Below the pieces are notes generated by a model that was not told where the DNA came from, searched no databases, and was given only the letters and a program-made list of their open reading frames with translations. Positions 54,093 through 62,588 of a DNA stretch of 64,000 nt are shown piece after piece. Origin of the DNA: Comamonadaceae bacterium (GTDB lineage: Bacteria; Pseudomonadota; Gammaproteobacteria; Burkholderiales; Burkholderiaceae_C). The position numbers and the translations under genes were made by a program. The stretch lies in assembly GCA_027484105.1 (NCBI GenBank), contig JAIXUG010000004.1, positions 283,076-347,075 on the forward strand, read 5' to 3'. How positions within the stretch are numbered: the first letter of the stretch is position 1; each line of letters starts with the position of its first letter.

Positions 54093-54602
54093 ATGACAAC
54101 CATGACTGCTTCCTCTTTCTCGATCAAGGACTTCTTCAAGAGCTTCATGCTGGTGGAGTTGCTCAAGGGCATGGCCCTGACCGGTCGCTACGCGTTCGCA
54201 CGCAAGGTCACGGTGCAATTCCCGGAAGAAAAAACCCCGCTGTCGCCACGTTTTCGTGGCTTGCATGCCCTGCGCCGTTATGACAACGGTGAAGAGCGCT
54301 GCATCGCCTGCAAACTGTGCGAAGCGGTTTGCCCCGCCATGGCCATCACCATCGAGGCGGGTCAGCGCGAGGACGGTTCACGCCGTACCACCCGTTACGA
54401 CATCGACTTGACCAAGTGCATTTTTTGCGGCTTCTGTGAAGAAAGCTGCCCGGTGGACTCGATCGTCGAGACCCACATCCTGGAATACCACGGTGAAAAG
54501 CGCGGTGACCTGTACTTCACCAAAGACATGTTGCTGGCCGTGGGCGACCGTTACGAAAAAGAGATCGCCGCCGCCAAGGCTGCTGACGCTCCATACCGTT
54601 GA
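54093..54602 (+). CDS. nuoI: NADH-quinone oxidoreductase subunit I
   Basis: The 169-residue protein has two 8Fe-ferredoxin motifs: [17 protein letters not shown] and [20 protein letters not shown], the N6a/N6b clusters. It lies in the peripheral arm next to NuoB. ATG 54102 is a possible alternative start. Confidence 0.98.
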   Translation: MTTMTASSFSIKDFFKSFMLVELLKGMALTGRYAFARKVTVQFPEEKTPLSPRFRGLHALRRYDNGEERCIACKLCEAVCPAMAITIEAGQREDGSRRTTRYDIDLTKCIFCGFCEESCPVDSIVETHILEYHGEKRGDLYFTKDMLLAVGDRYEKEIAAAKAADAPYR

Positions 54603-54639
54603 ACGCCGCCAAGTCCTGAACATTTAAAAAGACAGACCT

Positions 54640-55272
54640 ATGGACGTCAAGACCGGTTTCTTCTACCTCTTCTCGGTGGTGCTGCTGTTTGCAGCTTTCC
54701 GGGTGGTGACCGCACGCAACCCTGTTCACGCGGTGCTTTACCTCATGCTCGCGTTTTCTCAGGCCTCGGCTGTTTGGCTGTTGCTCAACGCTGAGTTTTT
54801 AGCCATCGTGCTGGTCTTGGTGTACCTGGGTGCAGTCATGGTGCTGTTCCTGTTCGTGGTCATGATGCTGGACATCCACATCGACACGGTGCGCAGGGGC
54901 TTCTGGAAAAACTTCCCCCTGGCGGCCACTTTGGGCGCGATTGTGGCTTTTGAAATGGCCGCGGTGTTGCTCTCGGGTTTCCGTTTGTCCGAAGCCCCCG
55001 CTCTGGCACCGGGCGCTGTGCCCGTGGACAACAGCAAGGCCCTGGGCATCTTGTTGTACACCGAGTACTTGATGCCGATCCAGGTCGCGGCCGCCATTTT
55101 GTTGGTGGCCATGGTGGCTGCCATTGCCCTGACGCTGCGCGAGCGCAAGGACAGCAAGGCGATTGACCCATCCATCCAGGTCAAGGTGCGTGCGGCCGAC
55201 CGCATGCAAGTGGTCAAGATGGCCCCGACCCAAACCGCACCAGCTGCTGCACCTGTGGAGGAAAGCAAATGA
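54640..55272 (+). CDS. nuoJ: NADH-quinone oxidoreductase subunit J
   Basis: The 210-residue membrane subunit has about five hydrophobic segments with [53 protein letters not shown] near its N-terminus. Its C-terminus is an alanine-rich soluble tail. It overlaps nuoK by four bases (ATGA). Confidence 0.95.
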   Translation: MDVKTGFFYLFSVVLLFAAFRVVTARNPVHAVLYLMLAFSQASAVWLLLNAEFLAIVLVLVYLGAVMVLFLFVVMMLDIHIDTVRRGFWKNFPLAATLGAIVAFEMAAVLLSGFRLSEAPALAPGAVPVDNSKALGILLYTEYLMPIQVAAAILLVAMVAAIALTLRERKDSKAIDPSIQVKVRAADRMQVVKMAPTQTAPAAAPVEESK

Positions 55273-55580
55273 CAACACTGACCTTGGGGCACTTCCTGTC
55301 ACTGGGCGCCATGCTCTTCGCTTTGGCGGTGATCGGCATCTTTTTGAACCGCAAGAACCTGATCGTCTTGCTGATGGCCATCGAGCTGATGCTGCTGGCC
55401 GTCAACATGAACTTCGTCGCTTTCTCGCATTATTTGGGTGACATGCACGGCCAGGTGTTCGTGTTCTTCATCCTCACAGTCGCCGCCGCCGAGTCGGCCA
55501 TCGGTCTGGCCATCCTCGTGCTGTTGTTCCGCAACAAGAACAACATCAACGTGGACGAACTCAATTCGCTCAAGGGTTAA
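55269..55580 (+). CDS. nuoK: NADH-quinone oxidoreductase subunit K
   Basis: The 103-residue protein has three membrane segments with [27 protein letters not shown], where the conserved glutamates of the proton channel lie, and [26 protein letters not shown]. It is coupled to nuoJ by a four-base overlap. Confidence 0.96.
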   Translation: MTTLTLGHFLSLGAMLFALAVIGIFLNRKNLIVLLMAIELMLLAVNMNFVAFSHYLGDMHGQVFVFFILTVAAAESAIGLAILVLLFRNKNNINVDELNSLKG

Positions 55581-55587
55581 CAAGAAT

Positions 55588-57615
55588 ATGAGTCAAACCC
55601 TCAACGCCAGCACGCTGTTGGCCGTCCCCCTCGCGCCATTGGCGGGCTCGCTTTTGGCGGGCATTTTGGGTACCCAATTCGGTGGCAACTGGATTGGTCG
55701 CCGTCTGTCTCACACCTTCACCATTTTGGGCGTGTTGGTGGCCTTCATTTTGTCGGCCATGACGCTCAGCAGCGTCATCGACGGTGCCCGTTTCAATGAA
55801 ACGATTTACACATGGATGGTGGTCGGAGGCCTCAAGATGGAAATCGGCTTCCTGGTCGATGGGCTGACCGCCATGATGATGTGTGTGGTGACCTTTGTCT
55901 CGCTCATGGTCCACATATACACCATCGGTTACATGGACGAAGACGAAGGCTACAACCGCTTTTTCGCCTACATTTCGCTGTTCACCTTCTCCATGCTGAT
56001 GCTCGTGATGAGCAACAACTTGCTGCAGTTGTTCTTTGGTTGGGAGGCTGTGGGCCTGGTGTCTTACTTGCTGATCGGCTTTTGGTACAACAAGCCCACC
56101 GCCATCTTCGCCAACATGAAGGCCTTCTTGGTCAACCGGGTGGGTGACTTTGGCTTCATCATCGGCATTGGCCTGATCGCGGCTTACACCGGCACACTCA
56201 ACTACACCGAGCTGTTTGCCAAGGCCCAAGAGCTGGCTGCCATCGATTTCCCCTGGTACATCTTTGGCATGGACGCCATGCTGATCACCGTGATCTGCAT
56301 TTGCCTCTTCATCGGCGCCATGGGCAAGTCGGCCCAGTTCCCGCTGCACGTGTGGCTGCCCGATTCGATGGAAGGCCCCACGCCCATTTCCGCGTTGATC
56401 CACGCCGCCACCATGGTGACGGCTGGCATCTTTATGGTGGCGCGCATGTCGCCCCTGTTCCAGCTGTCCGATTCGGCCCTGAACTTCATGATGGTGATTG
56501 GCTCGATCACGGCACTCTTCATGGGCTTTTTGGGCATCATCCAAAACGACATCAAGCGCGTGGTGGCGTATTCCACCTTGTCGCAGCTCGGCTACATGAC
56601 GGTGGCCTTGGGCGCCTCGGCTTATTCGGTGGCCGTGTTCCATCTGATGACGCACGCGTTCTTCAAAGCCTTGCTGTTCTTGGGCGCTGGCTCAGTCATC
56701 ATGGGCATGCACCACAACCAGGACATCCGCTACATGGGTGGCTTGCGCAAGTACATGCCCATCACCTGGATCACGTCCTTGCTCGGTTCGCTGGCCTTGA
56801 TCGGCACGCCTTTGTTCTCGGGTTTTTACTCCAAGGACAGCATCATTGAAGCGGTGCACCTGAGCACTTTGCCTGCTGCTGGCTTTGCCAATTTTGCGGT
56901 GCTGGCAGGTGTGTTTGTCACGGCCTTCTATTCGTTCCGCATGTACTTCCTGGTCTTCCACGGCCCAGAGCGCTACGACCAGAACCCGGACGCGCACCAT
57001 GATGACCACCATGGCCATGACGATCACGGTCACGACAAACCGCACGAGTCGCCTTGGGTGGTCACGGTACCCCTGATCTTGCTGGCGATTCCTTCGGTGG
57101 TCATTGGTTACATGACGATCGGCCCTATGCTGTACGGCGACTTCTTCAAGGACGTCATCTTCATCGACGCCGTTAAGCACCCTGCCATGCAGCAATTGGG
57201 TGAGTTGTTCCACGGCCCGGTGGCCATGGCGATCCACGGTCTGAGCATGGCGCCGTTCTGGTTGGCTTTGGCGGGTGTGGTGACCGCCTGGTACATGTAC
57301 CTGGTCAACCCCAAGGTGCCTGCCTTCTTTGCCCGTGCACTGCGTCCGCTGATCGTGGTCCTGGAGAACAAGTACTTCATGGACTGGATCAACGAAAACA
57401 TCCTGGCCAAGGGTGCACGCGGCTTGGGTCAAGGTCTGTGGAAGGTGGGCGACCGCGCCATCATCGACGGCTTCTTTGTCAATGGTTCCTGGAAAGTGGT
57501 CGGCCTGATTTCAGGCGTGGTGCGCTGGTTCCAGTCGGGCTTCCTGTACCACTACGCCCTGGTCATGATTTTGGGTGTGTTCGTGCTGATGACGTATTTC
57601 GTCTGGCTCGCTTAA
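55588..57615 (+). CDS. nuoL: NADH-quinone oxidoreductase subunit L
   Basis: The 675-residue antiporter-like subunit has about 16 membrane segments. Conserved parts include GWEAVGLVSYLLIGFWY, GAMGKSAQFPLHVWLPDSMEGPTPISALIHAATMVTAGIF and HAFFKALLFLGAGSVIMGMHH. A loop near residues 470-490 is extremely rich in His and Asp. The start at 55588 is the family start; a longer frame inside nuoK is spurious. Confidence 0.97.
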   Translation: MSQTLNASTLLAVPLAPLAGSLLAGILGTQFGGNWIGRRLSHTFTILGVLVAFILSAMTLSSVIDGARFNETIYTWMVVGGLKMEIGFLVDGLTAMMMCVVTFVSLMVHIYTIGYMDEDEGYNRFFAYISLFTFSMLMLVMSNNLLQLFFGWEAVGLVSYLLIGFWYNKPTAIFANMKAFLVNRVGDFGFIIGIGLIAAYTGTLNYTELFAKAQELAAIDFPWYIFGMDAMLITVICICLFIGAMGKSAQFPLHVWLPDSMEGPTPISALIHAATMVTAGIFMVARMSPLFQLSDSALNFMMVIGSITALFMGFLGIIQNDIKRVVAYSTLSQLGYMTVALGASAYSVAVFHLMTHAFFKALLFLGAGSVIMGMHHNQDIRYMGGLRKYMPITWITSLLGSLALIGTPLFSGFYSKDSIIEAVHLSTLPAAGFANFAVLAGVFVTAFYSFRMYFLVFHGPERYDQNPDAHHDDHHGHDDHGHDKPHESPWVVTVPLILLAIPSVVIGYMTIGPMLYGDFFKDVIFIDAVKHPAMQQLGELFHGPVAMAIHGLSMAPFWLALAGVVTAWYMYLVNPKVPAFFARALRPLIVVLENKYFMDWINENILAKGARGLGQGLWKVGDRAIIDGFFVNGSWKVVGLISGVVRWFQSGFLYHYALVMILGVFVLMTYFVWLA

Positions 57616-57637
57616 CGGTTTTGAGGACAAGATAAAA

Positions 57638-59113
57638 ATGGGATTGTTAAGCCTTGCCATCTGGATGCCGATCGCTTTCGGCGTCGTCTTGCTGGCCTTC
57701 GGTCGCGACAGCCAAGCGAGCGCTGTGCGCTGGCTGGCTCTGGTCGGTGCGATCGCCAGTTTTCTGATCACGCTGCCGCTGATCTCGGGTTTCCAGCTCG
57801 GCACATCCGAGATGCAGTTCGTCGAAAAATTCTCCTGGTTTGAGCGCTTCAATGTGCACTACCACCTGGGTGTGGACGGCATCTCGCTGTGGCTGGTGCC
57901 ACTGACGGCCTTCATCAACGTGGTGGTGGTCATTGCAGGTTGGGAAGTCATCACCCGCAAGGTCAACCAGTACATGGCCGCCTTCCTGATCCTTTCAGGC
58001 CTGATGATCGGCGTGTTCAGTGCGCTGGACGGCATCTTGTTCTATGTCTTCTTTGAAGCCACCTTGATCCCGATGTACCTGATCATCGGCATCTGGGGTG
58101 GTCCAAACAAGATTTATGCGGCCTTCAAGTTCTTTTTGTACACCTTGCTCGGCTCGCTCTTGATGCTGATCGCCTTGATCTACCTGTACGTCACATCCGG
58201 CGGCAGCTTTGACATCCTGACCTGGCACAAGCTGCCCTTGTCCGCTGGCGTGCAGACCTTGTTGTTCTTTGCATTCTTTGCCGCCTTTGCCGTCAAGGTG
58301 CCGATGTGGCCGGTGCACACCTGGTTGCCCGATGTGCACGTCGAAGCTCCCACCGGCGGCTCTGCTGTGCTGGCGGCCATCATGCTCAAGCTGGGCGCTT
58401 ACGGCTTCTTGCGTTTTTCGATGCCCATCGCCCCCGATGCGGCCCGCGAGTGGGGCATGCTGATCATCGTGTTGTCGCTCGTGGCCGTGATCTATGTGGG
58501 TCTGGTGGCCATGGTGCAGCAGGACATGAAGAAGCTCGTGGCTTATTCCTCGGTGGCGCACATGGGTTTTGTGACCTTGGGCTTTTTCATCTTCAACCCG
58601 CTGGGCGTGTCCGGCGCCATCGTGCAGATGATCGCGCACGGCTTTGTCTCGGCCGCCATGTTCCTGTGCATTGGCGTCTTGTACGACCGCGTGCACTCGC
58701 GTGAAATCGCCAGCTACGGCGGCGTGGTCAACACCATGCCCAAGTTTGCGGCTTTTGCCCTGCTGTTTGCCATGGCCAATGCCGGTTTGCCTGGCACCGC
58801 TGGTTTTGTGGGCGAGTGGATGGTCATTTTGGGCGCAGTCAACTTCAACTTCTGGATCGGCTTGTTGGCCGCTTCAGCGCTGATCTTTGGCGCGGCTTAC
58901 ACCCTGTGGATGTTCAAACGCGTTTACCTCGGCCCGGTGAGCAATGAGGACGTCAAGGATCTCGTGGACATCAACGCCCGTGAATTCCTGATGCTGAGCC
59001 TGCTGGCCGTGGCCGTGCTCTACATGGGCATTTACCCCAAACCTTTCACCGATGTGATGGATGCCTCGGTGCTGGACCTGCTCAAGCACGTGGCTGCGTC
59101 CAAGTTGCCTTGA
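57638..59113 (+). CDS. nuoM: NADH-quinone oxidoreductase subunit M
   Basis: The 491-residue membrane subunit carries the antiporter-like core: VDGISLWLVPLTAFINV, FFEATLIPMYLIIGIWGGPNKIYAAFKFFLYTLLGSLLML, AVKVPMWPVHTWLPDVHVEAPTGGSAVLAAIMLKLGAYGF. It pumps protons in complex I and follows nuoL by 22 bp. Confidence 0.97.
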   Translation: MGLLSLAIWMPIAFGVVLLAFGRDSQASAVRWLALVGAIASFLITLPLISGFQLGTSEMQFVEKFSWFERFNVHYHLGVDGISLWLVPLTAFINVVVVIAGWEVITRKVNQYMAAFLILSGLMIGVFSALDGILFYVFFEATLIPMYLIIGIWGGPNKIYAAFKFFLYTLLGSLLMLIALIYLYVTSGGSFDILTWHKLPLSAGVQTLLFFAFFAAFAVKVPMWPVHTWLPDVHVEAPTGGSAVLAAIMLKLGAYGFLRFSMPIAPDAAREWGMLIIVLSLVAVIYVGLVAMVQQDMKKLVAYSSVAHMGFVTLGFFIFNPLGVSGAIVQMIAHGFVSAAMFLCIGVLYDRVHSREIASYGGVVNTMPKFAAFALLFAMANAGLPGTAGFVGEWMVILGAVNFNFWIGLLAASALIFGAAYTLWMFKRVYLGPVSNEDVKDLVDINAREFLMLSLLAVAVLYMGIYPKPFTDVMDASVLDLLKHVAASKLP

Positions 59114-59164
59114 GCAACAAGACCCAGACCGTTTCGCCTGAATTGAAGAATTGAAAGAACACAG

Positions 59165-60652
59165 ATGATGGACAACTCCAGCTGGATGACGATGTATCCG
59201 GAGATCGTGTTGCTGGTCATGGCTTGCGTGGTGACGCTGGCCGACCTCTTCGTGAAAAGCCCCCAACGCACCGGTACCTATGTGCTGACGCTGGCCTCCT
59301 TGGCGGGTGTGGCTTTGTTGCACGCCTTTTACGCCGATGCCGGTCAGACTTTGTATGGCTTTGGCCGCATGGTGGTCAGTGACCCGATGGGCCATTGGCT
59401 CAAATGCTTCGCCACGATTGCGGTGATGGTCACCCTGGTGTACTCACGCCCCTATGCCGCTGACCGCGACATGCTGCGTGGCGGTGAAATTTTCAGCCTC
59501 AGCCTCTTCGCCTTGCTGGGCATGAGCATGATGATCTCGGGGCAGAACTTCATTGTGATTTACCTGGGTCTGGAATTGTTGACCCTGTCGAGCTACGCCC
59601 TGGTGGCGCTGCGCCGTGACCACACCCAGGCCACCGAAGCGGCCATGAAGTACTTCGTGTTAGGCGCCATGGCCTCGGGCTTCTTGCTCTACGGCATGTC
59701 CATGATGTATGGCGCAACCGGCAGCCTGGAGTTGTCGGCCGTTCTCAAGGCCATTGCCTCCGGTCAGGTCAACCACCAAGTGTTGGTGTTCGGTTTGGTC
59801 TTCATCGTGGCGGGCTTGGCGTTCAAGATTGGCGCCGTGCCCTTCCACATGTGGATTCCTGACGTTTACCAAGGTGCCCCCACTGCGGCCACTTTGATGA
59901 TCGGTGGCGCGCCCAAGCTGGCGGCTTTCGCCATCCTGGTGCGTTTGTTGGTCGAGGGCATGCTGCCTCTGGCTTTTGATTGGCAACAAATGTTGGCCCT
60001 GTTGGCCATAGCCTCCCTGTTGATTGGTAATTTGGCAGCCATTGCCCAGACCAACCTCAAGCGCATGCTGGCCTATTCGACCATCTCGCAAATGGGTTTT
60101 GTGCTGTTGGGCTTTGTGGCGGGCGTCATCAACGGCGAAACCACGCTGGCCGCCAATGCCTACAGCTCGGCCATGTTCTACATGGTGTCGTATGTGCTCA
60201 CCACTTTGGCGGCGTTTGGCATCATCATGCTGCTGGCCCGTCAAGGCTTTGAGAGCGAAGAGATCACCGACCTGGCTGGTCTCAACCAGCGCAGCCCCTT
60301 GTACGCGGGCGTGATGGCGATCTGCCTGTTCTCCATGGCCGGCATCCCGCCCATGGTGGGCTTTTATGCCAAGTTGTCGGTGTTGCAGTCGCTGGTGGCC
60401 TCCGGTCAGGCCTTCTACATGGGTCTGGCCATCTTTGCGGTCATCCTGTCGCTGATCGGCGCTTTCTATTACCTGCGCGTCGTCAAGGTCATGTACTTTG
60501 ACGAGCCCGTCACGGCCACCACCGTTTCGGCCACCCTCGATGTGCGCTTGGTTTTGTCCACCAACGGCTTGCTGGTGCTGGTGCTGGGCATTTTCCCGGG
60601 TGCGCTCATGGCCTTGTGCGCCGACTCGATCGTGCGCATGCTCGCGGTCTGA
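59165..60652 (+). CDS. nuoN: NADH-quinone oxidoreductase subunit N
   Basis: The 495-residue membrane subunit has about fourteen hydrophobic segments and family motifs [45 protein letters not shown] and [35 protein letters not shown]. It completes the nuoA-N set. A second ATG three bases downstream is an alternative start. Confidence 0.97.
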   Translation: MMDNSSWMTMYPEIVLLVMACVVTLADLFVKSPQRTGTYVLTLASLAGVALLHAFYADAGQTLYGFGRMVVSDPMGHWLKCFATIAVMVTLVYSRPYAADRDMLRGGEIFSLSLFALLGMSMMISGQNFIVIYLGLELLTLSSYALVALRRDHTQATEAAMKYFVLGAMASGFLLYGMSMMYGATGSLELSAVLKAIASGQVNHQVLVFGLVFIVAGLAFKIGAVPFHMWIPDVYQGAPTAATLMIGGAPKLAAFAILVRLLVEGMLPLAFDWQQMLALLAIASLLIGNLAAIAQTNLKRMLAYSTISQMGFVLLGFVAGVINGETTLAANAYSSAMFYMVSYVLTTLAAFGIIMLLARQGFESEEITDLAGLNQRSPLYAGVMAICLFSMAGIPPMVGFYAKLSVLQSLVASGQAFYMGLAIFAVILSLIGAFYYLRVVKVMYFDEPVTATTVSATLDVRLVLSTNGLLVLVLGIFPGALMALCADSIVRMLAV

Positions 60653-60670
60653 CCTGACACAAGCCGTGAC

Positions 60671-60973
60671 ATGAGCACGTCCTCCCAAATCGTGGCTTTG
60701 CTCTTGTTGGCCTTGGTGGCGGCCAATGTGCCCTTCATCAATCAGCGGGTGTTCTTGCTTGGGCCGCAGCGCCTGAGCAAGCCTTTGGCGTGGCGCCTGG
60801 CCGAGTTGGTGGTGCTCTACTTTGTGGTGGGCGGTGTGGGTCTGGCCATGGAAAACCATGCCGGACAAATCGCGCCCCAAGATTGGGAGTTTTATGCGGT
60901 CACGGGCACCATGTTCCTCACCTTGGCCTTTCCGGGTTTTGTTTACCGTTACCTGATGCACCGCAAACACTGA
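60671..60973 (+). CDS. DUF2818 family membrane protein
   Basis: The 100-residue protein has three hydrophobic segments (VALLLLALVAANVPFINQRVFL, LAELVVLYFVVGGVGLAM and FYAVTGTMFLTLAFPGFVYRYL). It matches DUF2818, a family that follows nuoN in betaproteobacteria and whose role is unknown. It starts 18 bp after nuoN, so it is part of the complex I operon. Confidence 0.9.
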   Translation: MSTSSQIVALLLLALVAANVPFINQRVFLLGPQRLSKPLAWRLAELVVLYFVVGGVGLAMENHAGQIAPQDWEFYAVTGTMFLTLAFPGFVYRYLMHRKH

Positions 60974-61001
60974 GCGCCGCGCAGCCCTCAACCTTGCAGG
61001 C

Positions 61002-61586
61002 ATGTCTGACGACCATCTGATCGAGCGCCGCGTCCATCAAGAGGAACTCTTGCGTGGCCACTTTTTGCAGGTGTTGCGCGACACCGTACAACTGCCCAAC
61101 CAAAACCTCGCCACCCGTGAATACGTGGTGCACCCCGGGGCGGTGATGGTCATCCCCATGCTCGACACCCCAGACGGTCTGCGCTTGGTGATGGAGCGGC
61201 AGTTTCGTTACCCCGTGGGGCAGGTCATGACCGAATTCCCGGCGGGCAAGCTCGACCCCGGTGAGAACCCTTGGCTGAGCGCCCAACGCGAACTGCTCGA
61301 AGAAACTGGCTACACCGCCCGGCAGTGGGCCCGTGCCGGAGTTTTGCACCCGGTCATTGCTTACTCCACCGAGGTGATCGAGATCTGGTTTGCCAAGGAC
61401 CTGACTTTGGGCGAGCGTCAACTGGACACGGACGAGTTTCTGGATGTGTTCACCGCCACCCCGGCTGAACTGATGGCCGCATGCCAGCAAGGCCTGTTGA
61501 CCGATGCCAAAACCCTCACCGGTCTGCTTTGGTTGCAAAATGTGCAGTCTGGCCAATGGCCGCTTCAGTGGCAAACCACCGCCTGA
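61002..61586 (+). CDS. Nudix hydrolase (ADP-ribose pyrophosphatase type)
   Basis: The 194-residue protein contains a Nudix box GKLDPGENPWLSAQRELLEETGY with the glutamates that bind metal, and the ADPRase-like REYVVHPGAVMVIPML start. Such enzymes hydrolyse ADP-ribose and related sugars. It lies downstream of the nuo operon in the order common to Burkholderiales. Confidence 0.92.
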   Translation: MSDDHLIERRVHQEELLRGHFLQVLRDTVQLPNQNLATREYVVHPGAVMVIPMLDTPDGLRLVMERQFRYPVGQVMTEFPAGKLDPGENPWLSAQRELLEETGYTARQWARAGVLHPVIAYSTEVIEIWFAKDLTLGERQLDTDEFLDVFTATPAELMAACQQGLLTDAKTLTGLLWLQNVQSGQWPLQWQTTA

Positions 61587-61627
61587 TGGCTTGTCACCAA
61601 AGTCCGCACCACCCAGAACGCACACCC

Positions 61628-62167
61628 ATGAAAGTCCTCGACTTGCAATGCCGCTTGGGCCACAGCTTTGAAGGCTGGTTTGGCTCTCAAGCCGACTACG
61701 ACGCCCAGCGCCAGCGGGGCTTGGTCACGTGCCCGGTGTGCAACGACAGCGAGATCACCAAAATGCTGTCGGCCCCACGCTTAAATCTGGGCCACGGTAC
61801 GGCCCCGGTTTTGCCGCAAGGGCAGGGCGGTGAGCCTGTGGCCGGTGCTGCAACGGCTGCCCAAGTCCCCGAAACGCGTTCTGAAGTGGCAGCGTCTGCT
61901 GTCCCTGCGGCTCAGTCCGAGATGGCCCAGCCCAGCTTGCAACAAATTCAGGCGGCCATGATGAACATGGTGCGCCACGTCATGGCCAACACCGAAGACG
62001 TGGGCACCCAGTTTGCCGAAGAGGCCCGCAAAATCCATTATGGTGAACGCGCAGAGCGCAACATCCGTGGCCAGGCCACCCGTGAAGAAACCGAAGCCCT
62101 GATCGACGAAGGCATTGATGTGATGGCTTTGCCCGTGCCGGAAAACCTCAAAGGGCCGCTGCAGTGA
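61628..62167 (+). CDS. DUF1178 family protein
   Basis: The 179-residue product begins MKVLDLQCRLGHSFEGWFGSQADYDAQRQRGLVTCPVCNDSEITKMLSAPRL, the DUF1178 pattern with two cysteine pairs that may bind zinc (Cys8, and Cys35/Cys38 in TCPVC). A low-complexity alanine-rich linker and a helical C-terminus follow. Function unknown. Confidence 0.9.
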   Translation: MKVLDLQCRLGHSFEGWFGSQADYDAQRQRGLVTCPVCNDSEITKMLSAPRLNLGHGTAPVLPQGQGGEPVAGAATAAQVPETRSEVAASAVPAAQSEMAQPSLQQIQAAMMNMVRHVMANTEDVGTQFAEEARKIHYGERAERNIRGQATREETEALIDEGIDVMALPVPENLKGPLQ

Positions 62168-62185
62168 CTGCAGGTGCTGCACCGC

Positions 62186-62587
62186 ATGAAGCACGCCCTG
62201 CACATCGATGACGCCGAGATCGAACTGAGCGCCATCCGGGCGCAAGGCCCCGGTGGGCAAAACGTCAACAAAGTCTCCAGCGCCATCCAGCTGCGTTTTG
62301 ATCTGGCAGGCTCATCCTTGCCCGATGACGTCAAGCAGCGCTGGCTGCAATCGGGCGACAGCCGCCTGACGCTGGACGGGGTGTTCATCCTCAAAGCCCA
62401 AAAACACCGCACCCAGGAAGCCAACCGGGCCGATGCCTTGGCCCGTCTTTATGAAACGTTGGAACGCTACGCCAAGCCCCCCAAAACCCGCAAAGCCACC
62501 AAGCCGACTTACGGCTCGGTGCAAAGGCGGCTGGAGGGCAAGGCCATCCAGTCCAAGATCAAAGCTGCTCGGCAGGGGCGCGTCTGA
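62186..62587 (+). CDS. arfB: ArfB-like ribosome rescue peptidyl-tRNA hydrolase
   Basis: From ATG 62186 (AGGTG upstream) the 133-residue protein has the GGQ loop AQGPGGQNVNKVSSAIQLRFD, which hydrolyses peptidyl-tRNA on stalled ribosomes, and a basic C-terminal tail (KPPKTRKATKPTYGSVQRRLEGKAIQSKIKAAR) that enters the mRNA channel. A GTG at 62174 is an alternative start. It ends one base from the convergent exoprotein gene. Confidence 0.92.
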   Translation: MKHALHIDDAEIELSAIRAQGPGGQNVNKVSSAIQLRFDLAGSSLPDDVKQRWLQSGDSRLTLDGVFILKAQKHRTQEANRADALARLYETLERYAKPPKTRKATKPTYGSVQRRLEGKAIQSKIKAARQGRV

Positions 62588-62588
62588 C

